Source: Balneola sp. (GTDB lineage Bacteria > Bacteroidota > Rhodothermia > Balneolales > Balneolaceae). Taken from it: 49,308 nt of DNA. The notes beneath the pieces are model-generated. The model made no database searches and was not told the origin of the DNA. It saw only the letters and a list, made by a program, of their open reading frames with translations. Shown here one piece after another: positions 16,074 through 24,548 of this stretch. The first letter of the stretch is position 1. Every line of letters starts with the position of its first letter. Location of the stretch: assembly GCA_002720745.1 (NCBI GenBank), contig PBJO01000007.1:1-49308 (forward strand), given 5' to 3'. The position numbers and the translations under genes were made by a program.

Positions 16074-17807
16074 ATGTCCAAAATACCTTTCAATCTTTTA
16101 CGAAATGTTCGTAAATCGCTATTTTTTGGACTTATTATTCTCCTAGCTATCTCATCTATAGCTTACCAACAAAAGGATCTTTTTTTCCGAATAAAACAAA
16201 GTTTAGAAATCTTTTCTGAGGCATTTAGTTTAATTGTGGTTGAATTTGTTGATAAAATAGATCCTCTAGAGCTAATGGGGACAGGATTAAACGCGATGTT
16301 CGAAAGTTTAGATCCTTATACTAATTATTTCGATGCAAGTAGCAATGAGCAAGCGGAAATTTTAAATCGAAGTAATTTTTCCAGTATAGGAATTCAGGTT
16401 GATATTAAAGAAAATAGTGCGGTTGTAGTTCGTGTGATTGATGGGAGTCCAGCCCAAAGATCAGGTATTCGTACGGGTGACATCATACTATCGATTGACG
16501 GTCTATCCACTGAAACTCTTGTACCCGAGGAAATAGAAAATTTGTTAATGGGTGAAATTGGTTCCAAGGTTACCCTTACCGTAGAAACACAAAACGCTAC
16601 GATAGACCAGCTCCGACTATCTCGCGCTAAATTTGAGCCGAAAAGCTTAGGTTATGCGGCCTACCTTAATTTAAGTGGACAACCTGTCATTGAGTTGAAT
16701 ATGGATACCCAAGAATTAGAGTACATAGATTCCAGCAAAACCGAATTAAATCAGGGTGTAGCGTATCTCCAAATAAATGAATTTGGCCTAGGTGTAAATA
16801 CTGAATTTAGGCAAGCTTTACAGGCTATGATTGAAAAGTCTGAGCCATATGGACTTATCCTGGATTTAAGGGGAAACCCTGGTGGACTTTTACAGGAATC
16901 AATTCAGATGTTAGATTTTATGGTTGAACCAAACATCACCGTGGCTGAAACTAAAGGCCGTTTAGATGAATATAATACTCGATATATAACAAGAGAAGTT
17001 CCTAGGTACACCGGCCCTCTAGTCGTATTAATTGACCAAGGAAGTGCGAGTGCAAGTGAAATTTTATCGGGAGTCGTGCAGGATCTAGATAGAGGAGTTG
17101 TGGTAGGGGAGCGTAGTTTTGGAAAAGGTTTAGTTCAAATAATCAAACCTTTACCATACAACAACTCAATGAAATTCACTATATCAAGGTACTACATTCC
17201 TTCTGGAAGGAGTATTCAAAGCCTAGAGTATACTCATGATACAAATAACACAGCCTTTCAGCGAGCAGATGATAATGTATACAAAACCAAAAATGGTAGA
17301 GTCGTGCATGGAGGCAGGGGCATTGAGCCAGATCTTCAGACTAATACAGAATTACTCAGTCCATTCCAGTTGGAGCTACTACGTTTGGGTTTAGTTGGTG
17401 AATTTGTTCAGCAATTAGAGCTACCCATAGCTGCCATAATTGATGATGAGCTTATTCAAGTGATGACTAAACGATTTATGGATAATTTTGAACCCACTCG
17501 TTTACAGATATGGAATAAGATGATAACATTGACGGATTCGCTAGATTATTTCTTAAATGATAAGAATGTATTGAATGCTAATACAAAGGAGTCTATATTG
17601 CAAATTAATGATCATATCACTGAATTGGCTAATGATTACTTAATCGAAAAACATGGAGAAATAGAGATGGTATTAGGTTTGGAATTAATACGGTTTTATA
17701 GAGGGAACCAGGCCTGGAAGAGAGCTAGCCTAGCTATTGATCCAGCAGTAATTTCAGGGATACAGCTGTTGAACGAATTGCAAGATTATTATTCAATAGT
17801 ACAATAA
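16074..17807 (+). CDS. carboxy-terminal processing protease, S41 family (CtpA/Prc-like)
   Basis: A 577-residue periplasmic or membrane-anchored serine protease. An N-terminal helix (about 14-28) anchors it. The CTP N-terminal region contains SLDPYTNYFD. A PDZ domain (about 100-190) includes SIGIQVDIKEN and SPAQRSGIRTGDIILSIDG. The catalytic domain has GSASASE at 323-329 (nucleophile most likely Ser326) and ERSFGKG with Lys351, the Ser-Lys dyad of the family. These enzymes trim exported proteins and control peptidoglycan hydrolases. Encoding two bases after a lytic transglycosylase suggests a functional link, as known for Prc-MepS, but that is inference. Confidence 0.93.
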   Translation: MSKIPFNLLRNVRKSLFFGLIILLAISSIAYQQKDLFFRIKQSLEIFSEAFSLIVVEFVDKIDPLELMGTGLNAMFESLDPYTNYFDASSNEQAEILNRSNFSSIGIQVDIKENSAVVVRVIDGSPAQRSGIRTGDIILSIDGLSTETLVPEEIENLLMGEIGSKVTLTVETQNATIDQLRLSRAKFEPKSLGYAAYLNLSGQPVIELNMDTQELEYIDSSKTELNQGVAYLQINEFGLGVNTEFRQALQAMIEKSEPYGLILDLRGNPGGLLQESIQMLDFMVEPNITVAETKGRLDEYNTRYITREVPRYTGPLVVLIDQGSASASEILSGVVQDLDRGVVVGERSFGKGLVQIIKPLPYNNSMKFTISRYYIPSGRSIQSLEYTHDTNNTAFQRADDNVYKTKNGRVVHGGRGIEPDLQTNTELLSPFQLELLRLGLVGEFVQQLELPIAAIIDDELIQVMTKRFMDNFEPTRLQIWNKMITLTDSLDYFLNDKNVLNANTKESILQINDHITELANDYLIEKHGEIEMVLGLELIRFYRGNQAWKRASLAIDPAVISGIQLLNELQDYYSIVQ

Positions 17808-17810
17808 GTT

Positions 17811-18665
17811 ATGGCTGCAAAAGCCGATTTGCATATTCATACCACCTATTCTGATGGAAAAAAAAGCCCTCTAGAGGTTCTTAATTTGGCAGCGTCTAAA
17901 GGATTAAAGGCCATTTCATTTACCGATCATGACACTGTAAAGGGCTATTTAAAGGGAGTAGAAGTATTAAAATCGGAACAATTACCAATTGAATTAATAT
18001 CAGGCGCAGAATTTACGGCTTCCTTTAAAGATAAGGATATTCATTTACTAGGCTATTATTTTGATCCTTATCATAAAGAACTATCGGAGTACTTAACAGC
18101 ATGTTCGGTACAACGTAGACGCCGAATGAAATCTATGATAGAATGGCTTAATAACAATAATGTTAACGTTAATTTTCAAGAAGTTCTAGCTATATCCAAA
18201 CAAGCCACTCTAGCTCGACCTCATTTAGCTAGATTATTAGTAGAAAAAAACTATGTAGCCAATCAGCAAGAGGCCTTTCAAAGATACTTGGTTGTAGCTC
18301 ATGAGGAAACACGCCAGCCCTATTTCTTAGATGCCAGTTCTCTTATAGCATTGGTGAGAAGAGCGGGAGGAGCCATTGTATTGGCACACCCTGGGAAGTT
18401 ATTTACTCAGCCAGAGCTCGAAGAAATTCGAATGCTAGGTATAGATGGGATTGAATGCATTCATCCTAGTCATACATATCAGCAACATAATTACTTTGTA
18501 AGATGGGCTCAAAAATATCTTCTACTTCAAACAGGTGGAAGTGATTATCATGGGCATCTAGATTTTGGTTATACTCCCATCGGTACGGTAACGACTTCCT
18601 ATAATAACGTTATTAAGATGAAGACAATGATTCAACAAAGAAGAGCTTTGATACCCAATAATTAA
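17811..18665 (+). CDS. PHP-domain metal-dependent phosphoesterase (TrpH/RNase AM-like)
   Basis: A 284-residue PHP-domain protein. Metal-ligand motifs are DLHIHTTYSDG (residues 6-16), SFTDHDTV (about 41-48), a Glu in SGAEFTA, the central ARPHLARLLV (RPH), VLAHPGK and GSDYHG near the C-terminus. The set matches the stand-alone group that includes E. coli RNase AM (TrpH), which removes 5' nucleotides from RNA and hydrolyses 3',5'-bisphosphonucleotides. That specific activity is inferred from family. It begins three bases after the protease gene and is followed at nine bases by ribH, so all are probably in one transcript without an obvious shared pathway. Confidence 0.88.
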   Translation: MAAKADLHIHTTYSDGKKSPLEVLNLAASKGLKAISFTDHDTVKGYLKGVEVLKSEQLPIELISGAEFTASFKDKDIHLLGYYFDPYHKELSEYLTACSVQRRRRMKSMIEWLNNNNVNVNFQEVLAISKQATLARPHLARLLVEKNYVANQQEAFQRYLVVAHEETRQPYFLDASSLIALVRRAGGAIVLAHPGKLFTQPELEEIRMLGIDGIECIHPSHTYQQHNYFVRWAQKYLLLQTGGSDYHGHLDFGYTPIGTVTTSYNNVIKMKTMIQQRRALIPNN

Positions 18666-18674
18666 ATGTAAATC

Positions 18675-19154
18675 ATGAGTAAAAAACCAGGGATTCAAGA
18701 GGTTTTAACAAGTATAGAAATTGAAAATGCTACTGTGGGGATTGTTGTTTCAAGGTGGAATTCTATGATTACTGAAGCAATGTTAGAAGGTGCTTTATCT
18801 ACCTTAAAGGCACATAGTGTAAATAAAGATTCTATTACGATAGTACGTTGTCCAGGGAGTTATGAGATTCCACTTACCGCACAGTGGTTATTGGAAGCTA
18901 AACGCTATGATGGTGTTATTGCTCTAGGTGTAGTAATTCGAGGAGGCACTCCACATTTCAAATATGTATGTAATGCAGTAAATCGAGGGGTAATTGATTT
19001 AAATCTCCGTTTTTCAACTCCCGTTGCATTTGGCGTACTTACAACTGATAATGTACAACAGGCTTTAGATAGAGTAGGGGATAAAGGAAATAAAGGGTCA
19101 GAGGCAGCCCTAGCCCTTTTAGAAATGATAGCAATACGACGAAATCTAAAGTAG
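18675..19154 (+). CDS. ribH: 6,7-dimethyl-8-ribityllumazine synthase
   Basis: A 159-residue lumazine synthase, the penultimate enzyme of riboflavin synthesis. It joins 5-amino-6-ribitylaminouracil with 3,4-dihydroxy-2-butanone 4-phosphate. Motifs include VSRWNSMITEAMLEGA, the PGSYEIPLTAQ substrate loop (about 57-67), and GVVIRGGTPHFKYV with the catalytic His. The C-terminal GVLTTDNVQQALDR and GNKGSEAAL are also standard. The residue after RG is Gly where Glu or Asp is common. The other rib genes are not in the window, so the pathway is scattered. No FMN riboswitch is visible upstream; the gene follows the PHP gene directly. Confidence 0.96.
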   Translation: MSKKPGIQEVLTSIEIENATVGIVVSRWNSMITEAMLEGALSTLKAHSVNKDSITIVRCPGSYEIPLTAQWLLEAKRYDGVIALGVVIRGGTPHFKYVCNAVNRGVIDLNLRFSTPVAFGVLTTDNVQQALDRVGDKGNKGSEAALALLEMIAIRRNLK

Positions 19155-19286
19155 CTGTATGATGACAAAATGAATTTATGCAGACGTCTTAAGAAATTGC
19201 TTTCAAAAATAGTTGCTTGTTATAGCTTGTTAGAAATAAGCAGTTTAGCCTAAAATATTAGCCCTTTAAGATGAGTATAATTTAGG

Positions 19287-19312
19287 TGCTTTTTTCTTGA
19301 ATAAGCATTTTT
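19287..19312 (+). terminator. weak terminator-like hairpin between ribH and uppS
   Basis: TGCTT (19287-19291) pairs with AAGCA (19303-19307) over an 11-base loop, followed by TTTTT. The stem is short. It is the only structured element in the 203-base gap between ribH and uppS and would separate the two transcripts. Confidence 0.3.
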
Positions 19313-19357
19313 AAAGCTATAATTTGATAAATTAAAGAAAATCAATAACTACCCCCT

Positions 19358-20161
19358 TTGAAAGAGCTAAGTCTCACTAAAATTAAACAGACTCAGGAAG
19401 ACAAGAATCGACAGATAGAGTTAACGGATTCAGGTGTCATACCAGTGCATATTGCTATTATTATGGATGGTAATGGGCGATGGGCTCAAAGTAAAGGTAA
19501 TATAAGGCTTTTTGGACACAAGATAGGTGTAGATTCTGTTAGAGATATTACTGAGGCGTGTGCTCAGCTCGGTGTTAAATTTCTCACCTTATATGCTTTT
19601 TCGACAGAAAACTGGGGTAGACCAAGTGCTGAAGTTCGAGGGTTAATGCGATTGCTAGTATCCTCTCTTAGGAAAGAGGCGGATAATCTGCACCGAAACA
19701 ACATTCGTTTGGTCACCATTGGCCAGATGGATCGATTCCCTGACGATTGTATTAAAGAATTAGATGAGGCTATATCATTAACAGAGGATAATACAGGATT
19801 AGAGCTGTGTCTTGCGCTTAGTTATTCAGGTCGATGGGATATAACTGAGGCTGTGAAAAAAATTGCTAAACACGTAGAGAAAGGTAGATTAGCTCCTAAT
19901 TTAATTAATGACCAAATGATTGGTGATCATCTTTCAACCGCTAGTATACCAGATCCTGATTTAATTATTAGAACTAGCGGTGAATATCGTATTAGTAATT
20001 TCTTATTATGGCAATTGGCTTATTCCGAGTTGTATATATCTGAATTATATTGGCCTGATTTTAGACGTAACGAATTGTATGAAGCTATTCATTCATTTCA
20101 AAAAAGAGATCGAAGATTTGGGAAAGTGTACAAAAATAAAAAAGACGAAATAAGTGACTAG
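19358..20161 (+). CDS. uppS: undecaprenyl diphosphate synthase (cis-prenyltransferase)
   Basis: A 267-residue cis-prenyltransferase that extends farnesyl diphosphate with eight isopentenyl units to give the C55 carrier lipid for cell-wall synthesis. The catalytic Asp is in AIIMDGNGRWA (about 33-43). Other blocks are GHKIGVDSVRDI, LYAFSTENWGRP, the LALSYSGRWDI segment, and DLIIRTSGEYRISNFLLWQLAYSE at the C-terminal side. The start is TTG 19358, since the next Met is already in the active-site motif. It begins an envelope-biogenesis run with bamA and three skp genes. cdsA and the isoprenoid genes that often sit here are absent. Confidence 0.96.
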   Translation: MKELSLTKIKQTQEDKNRQIELTDSGVIPVHIAIIMDGNGRWAQSKGNIRLFGHKIGVDSVRDITEACAQLGVKFLTLYAFSTENWGRPSAEVRGLMRLLVSSLRKEADNLHRNNIRLVTIGQMDRFPDDCIKELDEAISLTEDNTGLELCLALSYSGRWDITEAVKKIAKHVEKGRLAPNLINDQMIGDHLSTASIPDPDLIIRTSGEYRISNFLLWQLAYSELYISELYWPDFRRNELYEAIHSFQKRDRRFGKVYKNKKDEISD

Positions 20162-20200
20162 TTCGTTACAATAATAGTTATTAGTTTGAAGGATTAAATA

Positions 20201-22690
20201 TTGTTTATCAAGATAATACAGACTCTAAATACTGCATCAATGCATTCGCTAAGGAATGTATTGATGCTTGCTGTATTGGTGCTTTTTAGCAGTATTTCTA
20301 CTGTTTACGCCCAACAAATACAAATAACAGATCCCACTTTGGAGACTCCCGAAGAGTATCGTATTTCCAATGTTCGAGTTCAGGGTAATCAAAGCACACG
20401 CACTCAATTCATTATCAATACCAGTGGATTGGTAGAAGGGAAAGTAATAAATTATCCAGGAGATGATATACCAAATGCTATAAACCGTCTATTTCAAGTT
20501 GGCTTATTTTCTGATGTAAAAGTATTTATCGAGAATCAAACCTTAACAAGCCTAGGTATACTCATTCAAGTGGTTGAACAACCTCGAATGCTTGAATATA
20601 GGATAGAAGGAGTTAAGAAATCAGAGGCTGATGACTTGGAGGATCTAATTAGTTTAGTTCAAGGTGCAGCAATTACGAATGCAAATCTTGTACAGGCCAA
20701 GCGCACCATTATTCGGTTTTTTAAAGAAAAAGGATTATGGGGAACTGAAGTGGTTACTCGAATAGAAGTATCGGAGGAAATAGAAAACCGATCTATCTTA
20801 TATTTTGACGTTAATAAAGGGAAGAAATTAGAAATTAAGGACATTCAATTTATTGGATTAGATCGGTTCACTGAAAAAGATTTATTGAAGGTAATTAAGC
20901 CTATAAAAAAAGATGCTTGGTGGAAATTTTTTTCAAAAAAACTCTACAAACAAGAAGAATTTGATGAGGGCGTGGTTAATCTTATTACCCACTTTCAAGA
21001 AGAAGGGCATGTCGACGCTAGAATTGTTTCTGATAGTTTGTGGGTAGATGATTTTGGGAATGCAGAACAAGCACTAATTTTGGCCTTTACCATCTATGAG
21101 GGTCCTCAGTATAAAGTCCGAAATATAAGTTGGGACGGTAATACTGTATACACTGATGGCCAATTGACACAGTCTTTAGGTTTTGAAGTGGGGGATATTT
21201 TTAATCAAACACTCTACGATGAAAATTTAAACTTCAACAAAACCTCTACAGACATAAATAGTTTATATCAAAATATTGGCTATTTATTTTTTCAGGCCAT
21301 CCCTACTATCTCTAAAGCTGGTAAAGATTCGTTAGATATTCACTTTGATATTTACGAGGATGAAATTGCGACTATCCGAAAAGTCACCTTTAGTGGGAAT
21401 ACGCAAACCCATGATGACGTAGTTAGAAGGACCTTACGTACAGTGCCCGGCGCCACCTATAGCCGTGAAGCTATTGTTCGTTCGGTTCGTGAACTCAGTA
21501 CCTTAGGTTTTTTTGATCCGCAAAACATCACCCCTGATGTGCAACCCATTCCCCAAGACAAAGAAGTAGACGTATCCTTTTTGGTGGATGAATCTACTAG
21601 TACTTCAAATTTTGAGTTTTCTGGGGGCTATGGTGGACGTGCAATTGGTGCATTAATATCTACTCGTCTAAACTTTAATAACTTTTCGTTACAGAGGGCC
21701 TTAGCGGGTGACTTTACACCATTTCCTTCAGGTGACGGACAAAATCTTTCATTGGGTGTTCAGGTGACAGGCACAGGTTTCCAAAGCTATAGTTTTGGAT
21801 TTGTAGAACCTTGGCTAAATGGAAAGCCTACTTCATTTGGCGTGAATCTTTCCTACAATTTTATTCAGTACCGTGGCTTTTCTGAAAAAAATCGACTCTT
21901 TTCGTCTTCAGTGTCTCTTGGAAAGCGATTACGATGGCCCGATGATTACTTTTCTAGCAGAACTGCGCTAGGGTATCAACTGTACGATATTCAAGGAACA
22001 ACATCCTTTTTATCAGCTGGTACCTCTTCCATTATTTCAGTTAATCAGACCTTTGAACGGAATTCACTGGACAACTTCATATCGCCAAATACAGGATCGA
22101 AATTAGGATTGTCCTTTGAGATAGCACCTCCATTACCAGGCCTTTCCGAATACTATAAAATCAAGACAGACTATCAATACCACATTCCTATTGTAGAGAA
22201 ATTAGTATTGACTAGTCAGGTGAACTTTGGATTTATTGGTTTTTTCACTAAAGACAGGCGGTCTAATTTCCAGCGATTCTTAGTCGGAGGAACACAACTT
22301 CAGCAACGGCAAAGCTTTTTATATGATAATATTGACTTACGAGGGTATCCTGGTGGTAATGATGGTAGCATAGCACCAATAATAGATGGACGACAAGTAG
22401 GCGGGCGTGTGTACAACAAGTATTCTTTTGAATTACGGTATCCAGCGGTTAGTAATGAGCAACTACAACTAATACCCTATGCTTTTTATGATGCAGCCAA
22501 TGCATTTAATGAGTTTGCAACTTTTGATCCATTTAATGTCAAGCGCGCAATTGGGTTTGGAACCCGTTTATATCTACCAGTATTAGGACTAGTAGATTTG
22601 AGTTATGGATACCGATTAGATAAGATAGAAGGGACTAACACACTTGCAGGAGAATGGGAATTTTTGTTTAATATTGGTGCACCATTTTAG
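20201..22690 (+). CDS. bamA: outer membrane protein assembly factor BamA
   Basis: An 829-residue Omp85 protein, the core of the BAM machine that inserts beta-barrels in the outer membrane. A signal peptide ends at VYAQQ (about 38). Five POTRA domains follow, about 50-440, each with the GN/GL...F/VVEQ pattern (for example FEVGDIFNQ and KVTFSGNTQTHDDVVRRTL). The barrel (about 455-829) has the FSGGYGGRA first-strand region, the RGYPG loop motif (LRGYPGG, near 712), and a C-terminal aromatic residue (FLFNIGAPF). GAAGGA at 20188-20194 lies seven bases before TTG 20201 and favours that start over ATG 20240. The next gene, an skp, begins nine bases after the stop. Confidence 0.95.
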   Translation: MFIKIIQTLNTASMHSLRNVLMLAVLVLFSSISTVYAQQIQITDPTLETPEEYRISNVRVQGNQSTRTQFIINTSGLVEGKVINYPGDDIPNAINRLFQVGLFSDVKVFIENQTLTSLGILIQVVEQPRMLEYRIEGVKKSEADDLEDLISLVQGAAITNANLVQAKRTIIRFFKEKGLWGTEVVTRIEVSEEIENRSILYFDVNKGKKLEIKDIQFIGLDRFTEKDLLKVIKPIKKDAWWKFFSKKLYKQEEFDEGVVNLITHFQEEGHVDARIVSDSLWVDDFGNAEQALILAFTIYEGPQYKVRNISWDGNTVYTDGQLTQSLGFEVGDIFNQTLYDENLNFNKTSTDINSLYQNIGYLFFQAIPTISKAGKDSLDIHFDIYEDEIATIRKVTFSGNTQTHDDVVRRTLRTVPGATYSREAIVRSVRELSTLGFFDPQNITPDVQPIPQDKEVDVSFLVDESTSTSNFEFSGGYGGRAIGALISTRLNFNNFSLQRALAGDFTPFPSGDGQNLSLGVQVTGTGFQSYSFGFVEPWLNGKPTSFGVNLSYNFIQYRGFSEKNRLFSSSVSLGKRLRWPDDYFSSRTALGYQLYDIQGTTSFLSAGTSSIISVNQTFERNSLDNFISPNTGSKLGLSFEIAPPLPGLSEYYKIKTDYQYHIPIVEKLVLTSQVNFGFIGFFTKDRRSNFQRFLVGGTQLQQRQSFLYDNIDLRGYPGGNDGSIAPIIDGRQVGGRVYNKYSFELRYPAVSNEQLQLIPYAFYDAANAFNEFATFDPFNVKRAIGFGTRLYLPVLGLVDLSYGYRLDKIEGTNTLAGEWEFLFNIGAPF

Positions 22691-22698
22691 TTTATTTT

Positions 22699-23265
22699 AT
22701 GAAAAAAATCTACCTAAGTAATGTACTAATTTCCTGCAGAATTTTACTTTTAATTAGTAGTGCGATAGTCATACTAGATAGTACAGAGATAAGAGCTCAG
22801 GATCAAAAGATAGGCTATTTTGAGTCTGATTTAGTCGTTGCACAATTACCCGAATATGCTGGTATCGAACAGCGGTTACAATTATTGAGCAGTGGGTGGC
22901 AGCAAGAAGCACAAGAAATGTTAGACAAGGTAAATGCTCTAAAAGAAGACTATCAGGCTAAAGAAATTTTATATACTGAAGAGATTCGCAATCAAAAAAG
23001 AGTGGAAATTGAACAAAAGAAAAAACAGCATCAAACTTTTCTCCAGCAAAAGTTTGGCCCTACCGGTGAATATTTTCAGCAACAAAGTGATTTACTAGAG
23101 CCAATACAAAGAAAAGTATTTAGTGCTGCACGGACTGTTGCTCTCGAGAAAGGATATGATTATATCTTTGATAGAAGTGGTGATATTTATATGATATATG
23201 CTAGGGCTGAATTTGATATTACTGCAGATATCCTGTTCGAGTTAGGAATTGATTTGGATAATTAA
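22699..23265 (+). CDS. OmpH/Skp-family periplasmic chaperone, copy 1
   Basis: A 188-residue Skp/OmpH protein with a signal peptide ending near IRAQ (34). The mature chain starts with the family strand KIGYFESDLVVAQLPEY. A long coiled coil follows (about 60-130), rich in Gln, Glu and Lys (EQKKKQHQTFLQQK), and then a short closing strand YDYIFDRSGDIYMIYA. Skp trimers hold unfolded outer-membrane proteins in their helical tentacles and deliver them to BamA, which is encoded just upstream. It is the most divergent of the three copies here and carries additional C-terminal residues. Confidence 0.9.
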   Translation: MKKIYLSNVLISCRILLLISSAIVILDSTEIRAQDQKIGYFESDLVVAQLPEYAGIEQRLQLLSSGWQQEAQEMLDKVNALKEDYQAKEILYTEEIRNQKRVEIEQKKKQHQTFLQQKFGPTGEYFQQQSDLLEPIQRKVFSAARTVALEKGYDYIFDRSGDIYMIYARAEFDITADILFELGIDLDN

Positions 23266-23331
23266 AGCACAAATTATGATAGGTAATTAAGTAAAAATTA
23301 CGGTATTTTTTGATTCATAATTAAAACAACT

Positions 23332-23871
23332 ATGTTCCGAACTTATTTATTTTTCGCGTCAGTCTGGGTTCTTCTGTGTACGGCAGGAGTTCAGGCCCAA
23401 GTAAAAATTGGATATATGAATCCAACTGTGATATTAGCGCAGTTAGATGAAGTAGCCGTTGTAGATCAAGTAATCGAGCAACTTGTCCAAGAGAGAGATT
23501 CAGAATTAATGTCTAAAGCCAATCAACTTCAAAAAGATTTTGTAGCTTATGAAGAAGCTAGAAGCATGCTTAACGAAGAAGCACGATTAACAAGAGAAAA
23601 AGATCTATTAGCTCGAGATCAGCAACTTCAAGAAGAAAGGGAAAATTATCTTAATGAAATTACCCAGAAACGAGCGCAATTACTTCAACCTATAATTGAA
23701 AGAATAGATCAGATAATGGCGAAAGTAGCACAAGAAAAAGGGCTAGATTTAATACTTAATGAAGCAACTTCTTATGGCGATGTAATAGTATTTTTTAGTT
23801 CTGAAGAATTTAACATCACCCAGGAAGTACTCTCTAGAATGATTGTTTCTGGAAATAATGATAAAAATTAA
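23332..23871 (+). CDS. OmpH/Skp-family periplasmic chaperone, copy 2
   Basis: A 179-residue Skp/OmpH protein. The signal peptide is about 1-22 (ending VQAQ); the body strand is VKIGYMNPTVILAQLDEV. A coiled coil covers about 45-125 with many Glu and Arg heptads (EARLTREKDLLARDQQLQEE), and the closing strand region LDLILNEATSYGDVIVFFSSEEFNITQEV completes the trimerisation domain. It follows copy 1 after 66 bases and precedes copy 3 by 24. It is closer in its ends to copy 3 (shared GYxNPxxILA and GDxIVxxxSEDF patterns), so these two probably arose from a later duplication. Confidence 0.92.
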   Translation: MFRTYLFFASVWVLLCTAGVQAQVKIGYMNPTVILAQLDEVAVVDQVIEQLVQERDSELMSKANQLQKDFVAYEEARSMLNEEARLTREKDLLARDQQLQEERENYLNEITQKRAQLLQPIIERIDQIMAKVAQEKGLDLILNEATSYGDVIVFFSSEEFNITQEVLSRMIVSGNNDKN

Positions 23872-23895
23872 TATCAACTCAATCAAACTATCAAT

Positions 23896-24447
23896 ATGCG
23901 AAAGTCACGTGTTGCAATTACTTTATTTCTGAGCATTATATTAAACATCCAAGCTCAAGCTCAGTCAACCAATTCAGAATTGAAAATTGGATATGTCAAT
24001 CCGCAGTCAATCCTAGCTAACATGCCTGAAATGCGTGCAGTACAACAAAGATTGCAAAATTTCACTGCCCGTAAGCAACAAGAGTTATCGACTTTGGAAC
24101 AGGAATTTCAAACTCAAGTTGCAGAATATCAACAAAAGATAGCAGTTATTTCAGCGGAAGCACAGCAGCAAGAAGAAGCTCGCTTAGGGCAACTACAACA
24201 AGAGCTTTTACAAGCTCAACAAATTGCTGAACAAGAGCTTGCGCAACGCAGGGACGAATTAATAGGACCACTACTGGAACAAATAGGCTCAGCCATTGAA
24301 ACAGTTGCGAAAAAACAGGATTTATCCTACGTATTAAATACCACTACTAGCTCGGGTGACATGATTGTTTTGTATGCATCAGAGGACTTCAGAGCTAAGT
24401 TTGATATAACGCAATCGGTGATGGAAGAACTTGGAATGTTTAATTAA
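23896..24447 (+). CDS. OmpH/Skp-family periplasmic chaperone, copy 3
   Basis: A 183-residue Skp/OmpH protein. The signal peptide ends at AQAQ (about 22), the body begins LKIGYVNPQSILANMPEM, and a very Gln-rich coiled coil follows (about 50-125, EAQQQEEARLGQLQQELLQ). The closing YVLNTTTSSGDMIVLYASEDF matches copy 2. It is the last gene of the uppS-bamA-skp run and is followed by an inverted repeat. Having three different subunits raises the possibility of mixed trimers or of client-specific homotrimers; neither can be decided here. Confidence 0.92.
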   Translation: MRKSRVAITLFLSIILNIQAQAQSTNSELKIGYVNPQSILANMPEMRAVQQRLQNFTARKQQELSTLEQEFQTQVAEYQQKIAVISAEAQQQEEARLGQLQQELLQAQQIAEQELAQRRDELIGPLLEQIGSAIETVAKKQDLSYVLNTTTSSGDMIVLYASEDFRAKFDITQSVMEELGMFN

Positions 24448-24456
24448 CTTCTAATG

Positions 24457-24487
24457 AACCAGTATTATTGAAAAGCCAATACTGGTT
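24457..24487. terminator. bidirectional hairpin between convergent skp and VWA genes
   Basis: AACCAGTATT (24457-24466) and AATACTGGTT (24478-24487) are perfect ten-base inverted repeats around an 11-base loop. They lie ten bases after the third skp stop and about 60 bases before the end of the convergent VWA gene. No good T run follows on either side, so a classical intrinsic terminator is not assured. Confidence 0.5.
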
Positions 24488-24548
24488 ATCGCCATATAAA
24501 TCTTTAATATTTGTTTTAGGTGAGAAGAAAAGTTCATAGGTAATTTAG

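Noticed and set aside
15905-16114. 69-codon frame overlapping the lytic transglycosylase and protease genes
   Set aside because: It overlaps two confident genes and does not look like a protein of any family.
18665-18675. FMN riboswitch before ribH
   Set aside because: The gene follows its neighbour at nine bases, leaving no room for one.
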